A stretch of 64,000 bases of DNA from Anaerocolumna aminovalerica (lineage in GTDB: Bacteria; Bacillota; Clostridia; Lachnospirales; Lachnospiraceae): contig NZ_FOWD01000010.1 in the NCBI RefSeq assembly GCF_900115365.1, positions 61,574-125,573 of the forward strand, given 5' to 3'. The translations under genes were made by a program, and so were the position numbers. Below, piece by piece: positions 19,625 to 28,772 of the stretch (position 1 is the stretch's first letter; every line of letters starts with the position of its first letter). The notes under the pieces were generated by a model. The model was not told the DNA's origin and did not search any database. It saw only the letters and a list, made by a program, of their open reading frames with translations.

Positions 19625-21292
19625 ATGAAAGGGAAAAAAATCGCAAAAGTATTAACTATGCTGCTTATTTTAGCAACAATGTTTTCTATGGTTGGATGCA
19701 GCAAAAAAGGTGAGGAGGACAATACTGAAACAAAGACAGAAACATCAGGAAAAACAGAAACTGCAGAAACCTCTAAAGAGGGAGAGGGAACTGCAAAAGC
19801 ATTAGCAGATTACGAAAAAGTAAATACTTTTAAGTATTTCGGTATGGGTTCAGGGGTTGAAACAGATCAATTCAACAATAGCCCAACAGCACAGCTTGTA
19901 AAAGAGCATACCGGTTACGATGTATATTATGATCAGGCACCGGCTGATCCAATTGATGCACAGACTGCAATCACTAACATTTTTATGTTAAAGTCTGATT
20001 ATCAAGCTGTAAAAGTATCTAAAGAGCAATTCTATACATTACTTGAAATGGATGCATTACTTCCAATTACTGAATATGTAAATGCTTCTACTAATTTAAA
20101 AGAAGTAATAACAGATTTTGGATGGCAAACTGCAACAAAAGATGGTGAAATCTATGCAATTCCACAAAAAAATGCACGTTTAGCATCTAATACAGCAATT
20201 GCTTTCAGATTAGATTGGTTAAATGAGTACAATACAGCAAATCCAAATGCTCAGATTCCAGTTCCGTCAAAAGAAAACAATTATTCTATGACCTTATCTG
20301 ATTTCAAAACTATGTTAACATACTTTGCTACAAAGGTACCTGCTGGTGGAAAAGCAATGGCAATTGATGTACAGACTGTTTATCAGGAAAACATCCTGCC
20401 TGCTTTTGGTATCTACAATGAATGGGCTGAAGTAGATGGTAAATTAGAATATGCTATTAATCAGCCAGGATTTGAAGATTACATGAAGTACATGGAAGAT
20501 CTGTTTGATAACGGTTTAATCCAATACCAGGCTACTGCTAATGATGCAGGTGCTGCTAAATCTTTACAAGCCAGAACCGTAGGTGCAGGACGTATTCCTC
20601 ATTGGAATGCAGCAACTATAGAAGCAACTGATACAGCTGCTACAGATGACAGCATTTCTTACATTCAGGCACTTGTACCAGATGAAAGCAAAGGAGATCC
20701 AAACGCAGTTAGAGTATTTGCTCAACAAGGCTACGGTTTTTATACTGTTATTCCTAAGTATTCAACACCAGAACAAGCTGCAGCAGTTATTGACTGGGCA
20801 GATAAAAAACTTGATAAAGATTTCTTCTTAGAAATGGTATTAGGTACAGAAGGTGAAACTTATACTGTGGAAAACGGAGAGTATTATCCAATATTACCTA
20901 CATTTGATGAAAAACAAGGTTTGGCTGACAAATTCATGGACGGTATAAGAGAAGACGACTATGCTACCTATTGGTTATGCCGTACAAGAAAAACAGAAGC
21001 TCAAGATAAGATGTTTAGTATTGCAAACTACAATATTGAAAAAACCGGTATTCAAAATCCAATTACTGTAATGCCTCCAAATACAGCTTATGATACTTAC
21101 TACACAGCTGCTAATATTGAGGTAAAAGATACTTTAGTAACTACTTTATTTGAAAAGGGTACTAGTTTGTCTGTTGATGATATTAAAGCTGTATTTAACG
21201 GATTACAAGGTGAAGAAATTACAGCTTCTGTAAATGAATGGTACCAGAATTGGGAATTAAAAGATTCCTTTAATGCCGTAGAACCTAGATAA
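19625..21292 (+). CDS. ABC transporter sugar-binding lipoprotein (LplA/YtcQ-like)
   Basis: 555 residues. A type II signal peptide ends in the lipobox SMVGC (Cys25), followed by a Lys/Glu/Thr-rich linker (about 26-60) that tethers the domain to the membrane. The large solute-binding domain belongs to family 1 extracellular binding proteins of the long LplA/LipO type, which serve oligosaccharides. The two matching permeases follow. GGAGG lies 7 bases before the ATG at 19625; an in-frame GTG sits one codon earlier. The substrate is presumably an N-acetylhexosamine-containing oligosaccharide, judged from the GH20, nanE and nagAB context. Confidence 0.88.
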   Translation: MKGKKIAKVLTMLLILATMFSMVGCSKKGEEDNTETKTETSGKTETAETSKEGEGTAKALADYEKVNTFKYFGMGSGVETDQFNNSPTAQLVKEHTGYDVYYDQAPADPIDAQTAITNIFMLKSDYQAVKVSKEQFYTLLEMDALLPITEYVNASTNLKEVITDFGWQTATKDGEIYAIPQKNARLASNTAIAFRLDWLNEYNTANPNAQIPVPSKENNYSMTLSDFKTMLTYFATKVPAGGKAMAIDVQTVYQENILPAFGIYNEWAEVDGKLEYAINQPGFEDYMKYMEDLFDNGLIQYQATANDAGAAKSLQARTVGAGRIPHWNAATIEATDTAATDDSISYIQALVPDESKGDPNAVRVFAQQGYGFYTVIPKYSTPEQAAAVIDWADKKLDKDFFLEMVLGTEGETYTVENGEYYPILPTFDEKQGLADKFMDGIREDDYATYWLCRTRKTEAQDKMFSIANYNIEKTGIQNPITVMPPNTAYDTYYTAANIEVKDTLVTTLFEKGTSLSVDDIKAVFNGLQGEEITASVNEWYQNWELKDSFNAVEPR

Positions 21293-21309
21293 TATTGTAC
21301 TTGTTATTA

Positions 21310-21409
21310 CCATCTGCCTGTTTACAGGCAGATGGATTCACCAAAATACGTAGGTGACAACTTTAAAATGGTGTGAATTATAACATTTGTCCACTACGTA
21401 TTTTGGTGA
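21310..21409 (+). other. two intercistronic hairpins between binding protein and permeases
   Basis: First hairpin: CCATCTGCCTG (21310-21320) with CAGGCAGATGG (21325-21335), 11 bp, 4-base loop. Second: TCACCAAAATACGTA (21338-21352) with its perfect complement at 21395-21409, extended inward with mismatches. Neither is followed by a T-run. Such stem-loops after the binding-protein gene commonly protect its mRNA, giving more binding protein than permease; that role is an inference here. Confidence 0.6.
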
Positions 21410-21441
21410 GTTATAAAATTTAAAAACAGGAGGTAAAACCG

Positions 21442-22404
21442 GTGAAAAAGATGAAAGAGAAAAAAGTAAAGGTTAGCTTTGGTGAGCAATTAAAGCGCAA
21501 TGGTAACTTGTTTATATTCTACATACCAGCGGTATTGTTTGCCATCTTATTTTATTATACTCCAATGCTTGGATTGGTTATGGCGTTTAAGGAAAATCCA
21601 AACTTATTTGGCAGCAGCTCAGCATTAGCAGGTATTTTGGAGGCGAATTGGGTGGGACTTAAAAATTTTAAAACGATTTTTAGTAATCCCCAGGTGTTAA
21701 ATGCTCTTCGTAATACTTTAATTATCAGTACAATGAAAATATTAATAGTCTTTCCTATACCTATTGTACTTGCTATTTTAATTAGTGAAATGAAAGGAAA
21801 GATCGTAAAGAAATCCTTACAGCTTACCATGTATCTTCCTTACTTTTTATCCTGGGCTACCATAGGAGGTATTTTTATTGCAATTTTGAATAAAGAGACC
21901 GGTTTAGTAAATAACATTCTGGAATGGCTGGGACATGGAAGATTTAATTTTGTAACCAGCAACGCTTCTTTCCGGTCTGTTATCGTATCAACAACAGCTT
22001 GGAAAGATATTGGCTGGAGTACCATTACATATTTGGCAGCTATCACCGCTCTGGACAGAAATCAGATAGAGGCTGCAAAAATTGATGGTGCCTCAAAATG
22101 GCAGCAAATCAAATATATCACACTTCCCGGAATTATGCCGGTGGTTGCGGTTATGTTTATATTAAGAATCGGATTCCTGATGGATGCCGGATTCGAGCAA
22201 GTTTTTGTATTTTATTCACCATTCGTTCAGGAAACTGGTGATATATTAGGTACTTATACTTACCGCTTAATTCGTCAATCCGCTTTAATCCCTCAATATG
22301 CCCTATCCACAGCTGTAGGATTCTTTAATTCTATAGTAGCGTTGATGCTTGTTGTTGGAGGTAATTTTATTTCTAAAAAATTCTTCAACAAAGGTATTTG
22401 GTAA
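21442..22404 (+). CDS. ABC sugar transporter permease (LplB/UgpA-like)
   Basis: 320 residues, six predicted membrane segments (FIFYIPAVLFAILFYYTPMLG first). The EAA loop that contacts the ATPase is EAAKIDGASKWQQIKYITLPGI. It pairs with the next gene as the transport channel. Initiation at GTG 21442 is supported by AGGAGGT 7 bases upstream. No ATPase gene exists in this cluster; a shared MsmK-type ATPase encoded elsewhere is the usual arrangement for such importers. Confidence 0.92.
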   Translation: MKKMKEKKVKVSFGEQLKRNGNLFIFYIPAVLFAILFYYTPMLGLVMAFKENPNLFGSSSALAGILEANWVGLKNFKTIFSNPQVLNALRNTLIISTMKILIVFPIPIVLAILISEMKGKIVKKSLQLTMYLPYFLSWATIGGIFIAILNKETGLVNNILEWLGHGRFNFVTSNASFRSVIVSTTAWKDIGWSTITYLAAITALDRNQIEAAKIDGASKWQQIKYITLPGIMPVVAVMFILRIGFLMDAGFEQVFVFYSPFVQETGDILGTYTYRLIRQSALIPQYALSTAVGFFNSIVALMLVVGGNFISKKFFNKGIW

Positions 22405-22418
22405 AAGGAGGCGTGATC

Positions 22419-23645
22419 ATGGAGAAGTCAAGACGTAAAGAATTATTAACGAAAGCTGAAAAACAACAAAGAATTCTTGATAGGGTTTTATTAACAGGAG
22501 GTATTATCTCCTTAGGAATTCTATTAGAACAAATCATTTATGCAAAATTAAGTGCATCTGTTAATTTTAAGCTGGATATGGTCTATGCAGTATTTTGGCT
22601 GGTATTTGCACTTGAAAATATTAATAGATTTACAAAATTAAAAACCAAATCAGATAAAATTTATTATGTAAAATTTGAAAAAGCTGAAATTCTATACTTT
22701 ATTGTTTCACTTATTATAGTACCTTTATCTTTTGTGATACCGTCATTAAAAGCAGTAAGGTGGATTATTCTGTTAAAACTGCCAAATCTATTTAGAAGAT
22801 TTAATGATGAAAAGGTATTCCAGGTGATAACTAAAATCATTGGTGTATTGTTAATAGCCTTTTTCTTCGTACCATTTTTAAATGTAATAGCAGTAAGTTT
22901 ATCATCACCGGGACAAATCATTAATATTTTCCCGAAAAAAATTAATTTCTTTGCATTAAAATATGTACTAACAGATATGGGATTTATAAAATCTTTCGGA
23001 AATTCTATATTTATTACCGTTGTAGGTACTTTAATATCGGTAACTTCAATGGCAATGGCTGCATATCCCTTATCAAAACCGGATATGCCCCTTAGAAAAA
23101 CAATGATGCTGTTCTTTATGATTGTTATGTTATTCTCAGGCGGAATTGCTCCTAATATTTTAGTAGTTAATGCACTTGGATTAACAGATACCATATGGGG
23201 ACTTATATTGCCTACAGTAGTTATGGTTTACTATTTACTTTTACTAAAAGGATTTTATGAAAGTATTCCTGCTGAACTGGAGGAATCTGCAAAATTAGAT
23301 GGTGCAAATAATTTCCAGATACTATTTAAAATTATATTCCCAATTGCATCACCTATGATTGCAACTGTAACTTTCTTTACTGCAATCAGTTTTTGGAACA
23401 ATATTAACAGTTCCATACTTTATGTTACTTCAAATCAAAGTATATATCCGGTTCCTATGTATATTAAGAACTTTTTAAGCAGAAATCCTATGGACGTAGC
23501 TCAATCTATGCCGGAGTTATTACCATTTTGGGATAACATTAAGATGAGTTACATTTTAATTTCCATTATACCAATCCTATGTGCATATCCTTTTATCTTC
23601 AAATATATCAAAAATGATGTATCTGCAGGTGCTGTAAAAGGCTGA
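22419..23645 (+). CDS. ABC sugar transporter permease (YtcP/LplC-like) with long N-terminal membrane extension
   Basis: 408 residues, about 110 more than the usual LplC/YtcP permease. The conserved permease starts near residue 130 (KIIGVLLIAFFFVPFLNVIAVSLS) and ends with an EAA loop (AELEESAKLDGANNFQILFKIIFP). The extension has hydrophobic stretches at about 22-42, 50-68 and 88-105, then a basic amphipathic helix LKAVRWIILLKLPNLFRRF. The pattern recalls the S1-S4 part of a voltage-gated channel, though the resemblance is by eye. Start: AGGAGG lies 7 bases before the ATG at 22419; the stop of the preceding gene overlaps this ribosome site, so the two are coupled. Confidence 0.88.
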   Translation: MEKSRRKELLTKAEKQQRILDRVLLTGGIISLGILLEQIIYAKLSASVNFKLDMVYAVFWLVFALENINRFTKLKTKSDKIYYVKFEKAEILYFIVSLIIVPLSFVIPSLKAVRWIILLKLPNLFRRFNDEKVFQVITKIIGVLLIAFFFVPFLNVIAVSLSSPGQIINIFPKKINFFALKYVLTDMGFIKSFGNSIFITVVGTLISVTSMAMAAYPLSKPDMPLRKTMMLFFMIVMLFSGGIAPNILVVNALGLTDTIWGLILPTVVMVYYLLLLKGFYESIPAELEESAKLDGANNFQILFKIIFPIASPMIATVTFFTAISFWNNINSSILYVTSNQSIYPVPMYIKNFLSRNPMDVAQSMPELLPFWDNIKMSYILISIIPILCAYPFIFKYIKNDVSAGAVKG

Positions 23646-23718
23646 TAGGATAAATATAACATCTGCAAGCAGATGGATGTAAACATCGAAAGAATAAAGA
23701 AAAGGGGAAAGAGAATTG

Positions 23719-25266
23719 ATGAAGTTTGATATTGCCGTAATAGGTGGCAGTTTAGGCGGAGTGCAGGCAGCAATAAGTGCCGCAAAAAAAGGAAAGAAAG
23801 TATATATGTGTGAAGAAACGGACTGGGTAGGAGGTCAGTTGACTACTCAGGCAGTTCCACCTGACGAGCATAAATGGATAGAAGAATTTGGTGCCGCAGG
23901 GAGCTATTTAAAATACAGACAGGATGTAAGGGATCATTATAGGAATTTACCGAATATTAGTGATGAAATTAAGAATAAGGACAGATTTTGTCCGGGTAAT
24001 TCCTGGGTATCCAGAATTGCACACGAACCCAAAGTAGCACTTAAGATTCTAAATTCCTATTTAGAACCATTTATACAAAATGGAAACCTGATAATTGATT
24101 ATCATACCGTCCCAGTAGATAGTGTGGTGGTTAACGATGTAATTCAATCAGTTACCGTGAAAAGCACAAAGAATCATGAAACAAAAGTAATAGAAGCAGA
24201 TTATTTCTTAGATGCTACCGATTGCGGAGACTTATTGCCAATTGTTCATGCTGAATATAGAACCGGTGCAGAAAGCAAAGAAGAAACAGGAGAACTTCAT
24301 GCTCCGGAAGTTGGAAATCCACATGATATGCAGCCGATTACATGGGTTGTAGCATTGGAGTTGAACCCAGAAGGCGATTATAAGATTCCAAAACCGGAAA
24401 AGTATGAGTACTTTAAGAATTTAGATGTATCTTATGATGATAATAAATTATTCAGCTGGTATGCTCCTGAAGCAGAAACCCAGAAAAAAGTATTATTTTC
24501 TATGTTTGACAATGAAGTGCCCGGAAAACCTTTAGGTTTATGGAGCTATAGAAGAATTATTGATACAAAGAATTATAAAGACCCATCTGTGAAGGAAGTT
24601 TCACTGATTAATATACCTCAAAATGATTTTAGTCTGGGTAATATATATGACGACAAAGATGCAGAGGAAAACAAAAGGCTGGCCAAAGAACAAACCATGT
24701 GTCTTGTTTATTGGCTTCAAAATGACGCACCAAGGGCAGATGGCGGGTTCGGATATCCGGTTGGATTAAGACCTGATATTATGGGAACAGAGGATGGGAT
24801 TGCCAAAGCACCATATATAAGAGAATCCAGAAGAATCGTTGCAAAGAAAACTATTTGTGAACAGGATGTAAGTAAAAAGTTTAATAAAACACCTCCTACT
24901 GTGAAAGATTCTGTTGGAGTGGGACATTATGCTATTGATATTCACCTGACTACCAAAACCCACTCTTTCCTTTATGATGCCACTTATCCTTTTGAAATTC
25001 CATTGTCTGCTATGATTCCGGTAAGACTTAAGAATTTAATTCCGGCATGTAAGAATATTGGATGTACCCATCTTACCAATGGATGCTACCGTCTTCATCC
25101 GGTGGAATGGAATGTTGGAGAAGTTGCCGGCTTATTAGCAGCATATGCATTGGATTGCAAGGTAAGTTTAGAAGAAATTTTAGAAAATAGAATGGAGGAT
25201 TTCCAACAAGTATTAGTTAAAGAGGGAATTCAATTACATTGGGATTATACGAAGATGGAGGTCTAA
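23719..25266 (+). CDS. FAD-dependent oxidoreductase (FAD_oxidored family)
   Basis: 515 residues. The N-terminal Rossmann fold is plain: FDIAVIGGSLGGVQAAISAAKKG then Glu-rich ETDWVGGQLTTQAV. A DATDCGDLLPI segment and C-terminal NIGCTHLTNGCYRLHPVEWNVGEVAG, with AGLLAAYAL, close the FAD site. Members of this family (PF12831-like) often accompany LplA-type sugar transporters, and their substrates are unknown. In this operon it could oxidise a sugar hydroxyl or amino sugar. It has no signal peptide. It is followed 3 bases later by the DUF4127 gene, so the two are certainly co-translated. The ATG at 23719 is preferred to an adjacent TTG. Confidence 0.8.
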   Translation: MKFDIAVIGGSLGGVQAAISAAKKGKKVYMCEETDWVGGQLTTQAVPPDEHKWIEEFGAAGSYLKYRQDVRDHYRNLPNISDEIKNKDRFCPGNSWVSRIAHEPKVALKILNSYLEPFIQNGNLIIDYHTVPVDSVVVNDVIQSVTVKSTKNHETKVIEADYFLDATDCGDLLPIVHAEYRTGAESKEETGELHAPEVGNPHDMQPITWVVALELNPEGDYKIPKPEKYEYFKNLDVSYDDNKLFSWYAPEAETQKKVLFSMFDNEVPGKPLGLWSYRRIIDTKNYKDPSVKEVSLINIPQNDFSLGNIYDDKDAEENKRLAKEQTMCLVYWLQNDAPRADGGFGYPVGLRPDIMGTEDGIAKAPYIRESRRIVAKKTICEQDVSKKFNKTPPTVKDSVGVGHYAIDIHLTTKTHSFLYDATYPFEIPLSAMIPVRLKNLIPACKNIGCTHLTNGCYRLHPVEWNVGEVAGLLAAYALDCKVSLEEILENRMEDFQQVLVKEGIQLHWDYTKMEV

Positions 25267-25269
25267 ATT

Positions 25270-26808
25270 ATGAAGAAAATTGTATTACTTCCGCTTGATG
25301 AGAGACCTTGTAATTATAATTTTCCATATAAATTATTTAATAAAAACCGCAATACCGGTGCTTTAGCACCATCTAATATGGATTTGGATTTTCAGATTAT
25401 AAAACCGGATAAATTAGGAGATAAAAAAACACCTGCAAATACAATGGAAATACAGAAATTTCTTAAAGAATCCTGTAAAGATGCGGATGGATTAGTAATT
25501 TCTATTGATACTCTTGCCTACGGTGGCTTGATTCCATCCAGACTTCATCATTCCAGTGCAGAAGAAATCCGGGAAAGATTAGAAATTATCAAAGAATTAA
25601 AGAAAGATAATGAAAAATTAAAAATCTACGCTTTCCATTGTATTATGAGATGCCCTAAATATTCCTCTAATGATGAAGAACCAGATTATTATGAAGAATG
25701 CGGTGCAGAAATTCACAAAATAGGCGAATTAGAACATAAAGCCAGATTAGGCATGGATATTGGTAAGGAGCTGGACGATTTATACAAAAAAGTAAAAAGC
25801 CAGTATCTGGAGGATTATACAGGAAGACGTAAAGTTAATCTATCTTTGAATTTATTATCATTGGATTATGTAAAAGAAGGTTATATTGATTTTCTGATTA
25901 TACCCCAGGATGATTCCGCTAAATATGGTTTTACTGCAATGGATCAGGAAATTGTAAGAGAAAAGATAACCAAGGAATTACTACAAGACCAGGTACTTAT
26001 GTATCCTGGTGCAGATGAAGTTGCGATGACTCTCCTTACAAGGGTAATTAATAATTTAAATGGAAGAACACCTAATATTTATATAAAATATGCTTCCATT
26101 CATGCTCCATATATAATCCCTGCATATGAAGACAGATCATTAGGTGAAACTTTAAAATATCAGATTATGGCTGCCGGATGTATGCAAACAGAATCCTCCC
26201 CGGAAGCGGATCTTATTCTTGCAGTCAGTGCACCTGCTGGTGAAATGTTGGAAGCATCTGCACAGCCGGTAAAAAACCAGAATTATTGTGTAGAAAGAAA
26301 TCTGACAGAGTTTGTTCTGTATATTGAAGAACAGCTAAAAAAAGGTAAGGCTGTTACTATTGGTGATAATGCCTTTGCAAATGGAGCAGATTTAGAATTA
26401 ATTGCATTACTCAATAAGAGAAATCTGTTAATGAAAGTTGCAGGATATGCGGGATGGAATACTTCATCCAATACACTTGGAACTGCTATCAGTCAGGGTG
26501 TCTTATATCTTTATAGAAATGATTGTAAGGAGCACAGAGATTTTCTGGTGGAAAGGTATATTGAAGATGCAGGTTACTGTGGGGTTGTTCGAAAATATAT
26601 AACCGAACATAAATTAGAAGGTCTTGGAATGAATTACTTTGATGTAAAAGAAAGTAATGGTATTGCAAGTACTTTAATTCGGGAAATGTTACAGGAATTT
26701 GTTGATTCAAAATTATCTTCTATAGCAGAAAAGGTATGTATCAATCAAGTATATATGCCGTGGAGAAGAATGTTTGAGATTGGCATTGATGCCAATTATA
26801 AAATATAA
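25270..26808 (+). CDS. DUF4127 family protein
   Basis: 512 residues starting MKKIVLLPLDERPCNYNFP, the characteristic opening of DUF4127. Other blocks: VISIDTLAYGGLIPSR (about 76-91), FHCIMRCPKYSSND, LIIPQDDSAKYGFT, MYPGADEVAMTLLTR, TIGDNAFANGADLELI and YAGWNTSSNTLGTA. These are polar, Asp/Asn/Arg-rich motifs suggestive of an enzyme active site. No function can be given with certainty. Its position directly behind an oxidoreductase in an amino-sugar operon suggests a catabolic step on the same carbohydrate. It has no signal peptide. Confidence 0.8.
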   Translation: MKKIVLLPLDERPCNYNFPYKLFNKNRNTGALAPSNMDLDFQIIKPDKLGDKKTPANTMEIQKFLKESCKDADGLVISIDTLAYGGLIPSRLHHSSAEEIRERLEIIKELKKDNEKLKIYAFHCIMRCPKYSSNDEEPDYYEECGAEIHKIGELEHKARLGMDIGKELDDLYKKVKSQYLEDYTGRRKVNLSLNLLSLDYVKEGYIDFLIIPQDDSAKYGFTAMDQEIVREKITKELLQDQVLMYPGADEVAMTLLTRVINNLNGRTPNIYIKYASIHAPYIIPAYEDRSLGETLKYQIMAAGCMQTESSPEADLILAVSAPAGEMLEASAQPVKNQNYCVERNLTEFVLYIEEQLKKGKAVTIGDNAFANGADLELIALLNKRNLLMKVAGYAGWNTSSNTLGTAISQGVLYLYRNDCKEHRDFLVERYIEDAGYCGVVRKYITEHKLEGLGMNYFDVKESNGIASTLIREMLQEFVDSKLSSIAEKVCINQVYMPWRRMFEIGIDANYKI

Positions 26809-26958
26809 AAATAAACTACATATATACTATAAAATCAATATCTATTGTAAAAGAATATACTATATAGTAAAATTAGGTAGAATTGATTTGACGGATTGGA
26901 CCAAGCTTAAGCTTTAGCCCAACGCTTAGGTATATATATATATCTGGAGGTCAAAGCA

Positions 26959-27651
26959 ATGAATAAGAAGACAGAAGTTTTTAGCAAAATTAAGGGCGGG
27001 TTAATTGTTTCTTGCCAGGCACTGGATAATGAGCCTCTATATAGCTCTTATATAATGTCCAGAATGGCATATGCAGCTCAGTTAGGAGGAGCTTGCGGAA
27101 TCAGAGCAAATTCTCCTGAAGATATTATAAAGATTAAAGAAACAGTTGATTTGCCAGTAATAGGTTTATATAAAAATAATTTTAATGACAGCGAGGTTTA
27201 CATAACACCTACAGAAGAATGTGTAGATGCACTTATAGAAAGTAAGCCGGATATTATTGCAATAGATGCCACAAATAGACTTCGTCCCTTTGGTATCACA
27301 TTGGATGAGTTTTTTAAAAAGATTCGCAGTAAATATCCGGATATGATTTTCATGGGTGATTGTTCTTGCTTAGAAGATGGAATTCATGCGGAAGAATTAG
27401 GATTTGATCTTGTGGGGACTACTCTTTGCGGGTATACAAAAGATACACAAGATACAGAACTTCCTAATATATCCCTAATGAAGCAACTGACCAGTACATT
27501 AAAGATACCAGTTATTGCTGAAGGAGGCATATGGTCTCCGGAAGAATTAAAAGCGGCAATTGATAGCGGTGTACATGCTGCTGTAGTCGGAACTGCCATC
27601 ACTCGTCCTATGGAGATTACTAAGAGATTTGTTAACGCTATAAAAGTGTGA
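26959..27651 (+). CDS. nanE: N-acylglucosamine-6-phosphate 2-epimerase
   Basis: NanE interconverts ManNAc-6-phosphate and GlcNAc-6-phosphate. 230 residues, a TIM barrel of the usual size. Motifs: GGLIVSCQALDNEPLY (about 13-28), GACGIRAN, LPVIGLYKN (Lys acting as acid/base), IDATNRLRP, GTTLCGYT and VIAEGGIWSPEE. The product enters the nagA-nagB route encoded in the opposite direction. No sialic acid lyase (NanA) lies in the window, so the ManNAc-6-P could arise from imported ManNAc phosphorylated by the ROK kinase. TGGAGG precedes the ATG. Confidence 0.93.
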   Translation: MNKKTEVFSKIKGGLIVSCQALDNEPLYSSYIMSRMAYAAQLGGACGIRANSPEDIIKIKETVDLPVIGLYKNNFNDSEVYITPTEECVDALIESKPDIIAIDATNRLRPFGITLDEFFKKIRSKYPDMIFMGDCSCLEDGIHAEELGFDLVGTTLCGYTKDTQDTELPNISLMKQLTSTLKIPVIAEGGIWSPEELKAAIDSGVHAAVVGTAITRPMEITKRFVNAIKV

Positions 27652-27763
27652 GACGGAAACTGTAAAGTGGTAACTAGAGAGGCCATAACACAAGTGTGAA
27701 GAAAAAGCATCTTTATACCGGAGTTATATCAGGAAGTTTAAAGGATAAAAGGAGAGTTGGATA

Positions 27764-28615
27764 ATGAACGGGATTTTTGCAACCATAGAAGGAAACTATG
27801 CAAAATTTACAAAATCTGAAAAGAGGGTAGCAGATTTTATTTTTGAGAATCCACAGAGAGTATTATATACTTCTATAACAGATTTAGCAGAAATGTGCGG
27901 AGTAGGAGATACTACCGTGTTTCGTTTTTGCAAAGCCCTTAAGTTAAATGGTTATCAGGAATTTAAAATGCTGCTGGCCCAGGATATATCCAATTCCAAC
28001 GGTAGTAATAATGTATTGGTTGGAACTATAAATCCGGATGATGATGTAAAAACCGTTTGTGAGAAAGCGTTATCCACCAACATTGCAGCTTTAAATGAAA
28101 CCTTTCATGTTCTGGATTTTGATGCTGTTTCGAAAGCAGTAGACTTAATTTCTGCAGCGAGACGAATCCATTTTTTTGGAATGGGTTCTTCCGGTGTAAT
28201 TGCCTTAGAAGGAAAGCAAAAGTTCATGAGAATTCTTCCTAATGTGGAATATGTTTCTGATTGTCATATGCAATATATGGCTGCATCTTTACTTGATAGC
28301 AGAGATTTAGCGGTAATAGTCTCATACTCCGGCTCAACAAAAGACATGATTGAAATTCATAAGCTTATTAAGAAGAATGGATGTAAATCAATATGTATAA
28401 CAAGATTCGCGAAATCTTCCTTAACCAATATTGCTGATGTGGTTTTATTATGCGGGTCCAATGAAGGACCATTGGAGGGCGGAGCTTCTTCTACAACCAT
28501 GGTACAGTTATATATATTGGATGTATTGTATCTGCAATATTTTATTAAGCACTATAATCAATCAAGAGAAAATAAATCAAGAACAACGGAATCTATATCA
28601 AATCAGTTGTTATAA
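27764..28615 (+). CDS. MurR/RpiR family transcriptional regulator
   Basis: 283 residues. The N-terminal HTH_6 domain (about 1-77) contains KSEKRVADFIFENPQRVL and ITDLAEMCGVGDTTVFRFCK (recognition helix). A SIS sugar-phosphate-binding domain follows (about 125-260) with IHFFGMGSSGVIALEGKQKF and VIVSYSGSTKDMIEIHKL. Members sense phosphosugars such as GlcNAc-6-P or MurNAc-6-P. Located in the amino-sugar operon, it is the obvious candidate to bind the palindromes near 16.2-16.4 kb. AAAGGAGAG precedes the ATG. Confidence 0.92.
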   Translation: MNGIFATIEGNYAKFTKSEKRVADFIFENPQRVLYTSITDLAEMCGVGDTTVFRFCKALKLNGYQEFKMLLAQDISNSNGSNNVLVGTINPDDDVKTVCEKALSTNIAALNETFHVLDFDAVSKAVDLISAARRIHFFGMGSSGVIALEGKQKFMRILPNVEYVSDCHMQYMAASLLDSRDLAVIVSYSGSTKDMIEIHKLIKKNGCKSICITRFAKSSLTNIADVVLLCGSNEGPLEGGASSTTMVQLYILDVLYLQYFIKHYNQSRENKSRTTESISNQLL

Positions 28616-28621
28616 TTCAGA

Positions 28622-28772
28622 GAGGCTGTTGCAAAACATAAACTGTCATTCTGAGATTAAATTTAGCATAGCTGAATTTTAAGGGATGAATCTTATAAAG
28701 GTAAGATTTTATGAACTGAAAATTCAATTTTCTGAATTTGCGATCTGAGAATAACAATTTTGCAGCAGCCTT
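28622..28772. repeat. ~150-bp palindromic element (GCTGTTGCAAAA family)
   Basis: AGGCTGTTGCAAAA (28623-28636) at one end, TTTTGCAGCAGCCT (28758-28771) at the other. The interior shares ACTGTCATTCTGAG and AGCATAGCTGAATTTTAAG with the element near 38.0 kb. No coding capacity. It lies between the RpiR gene and the GHL10-like gene and overlaps the 5' end of the longest reading frame of the latter. Confidence 0.75.
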
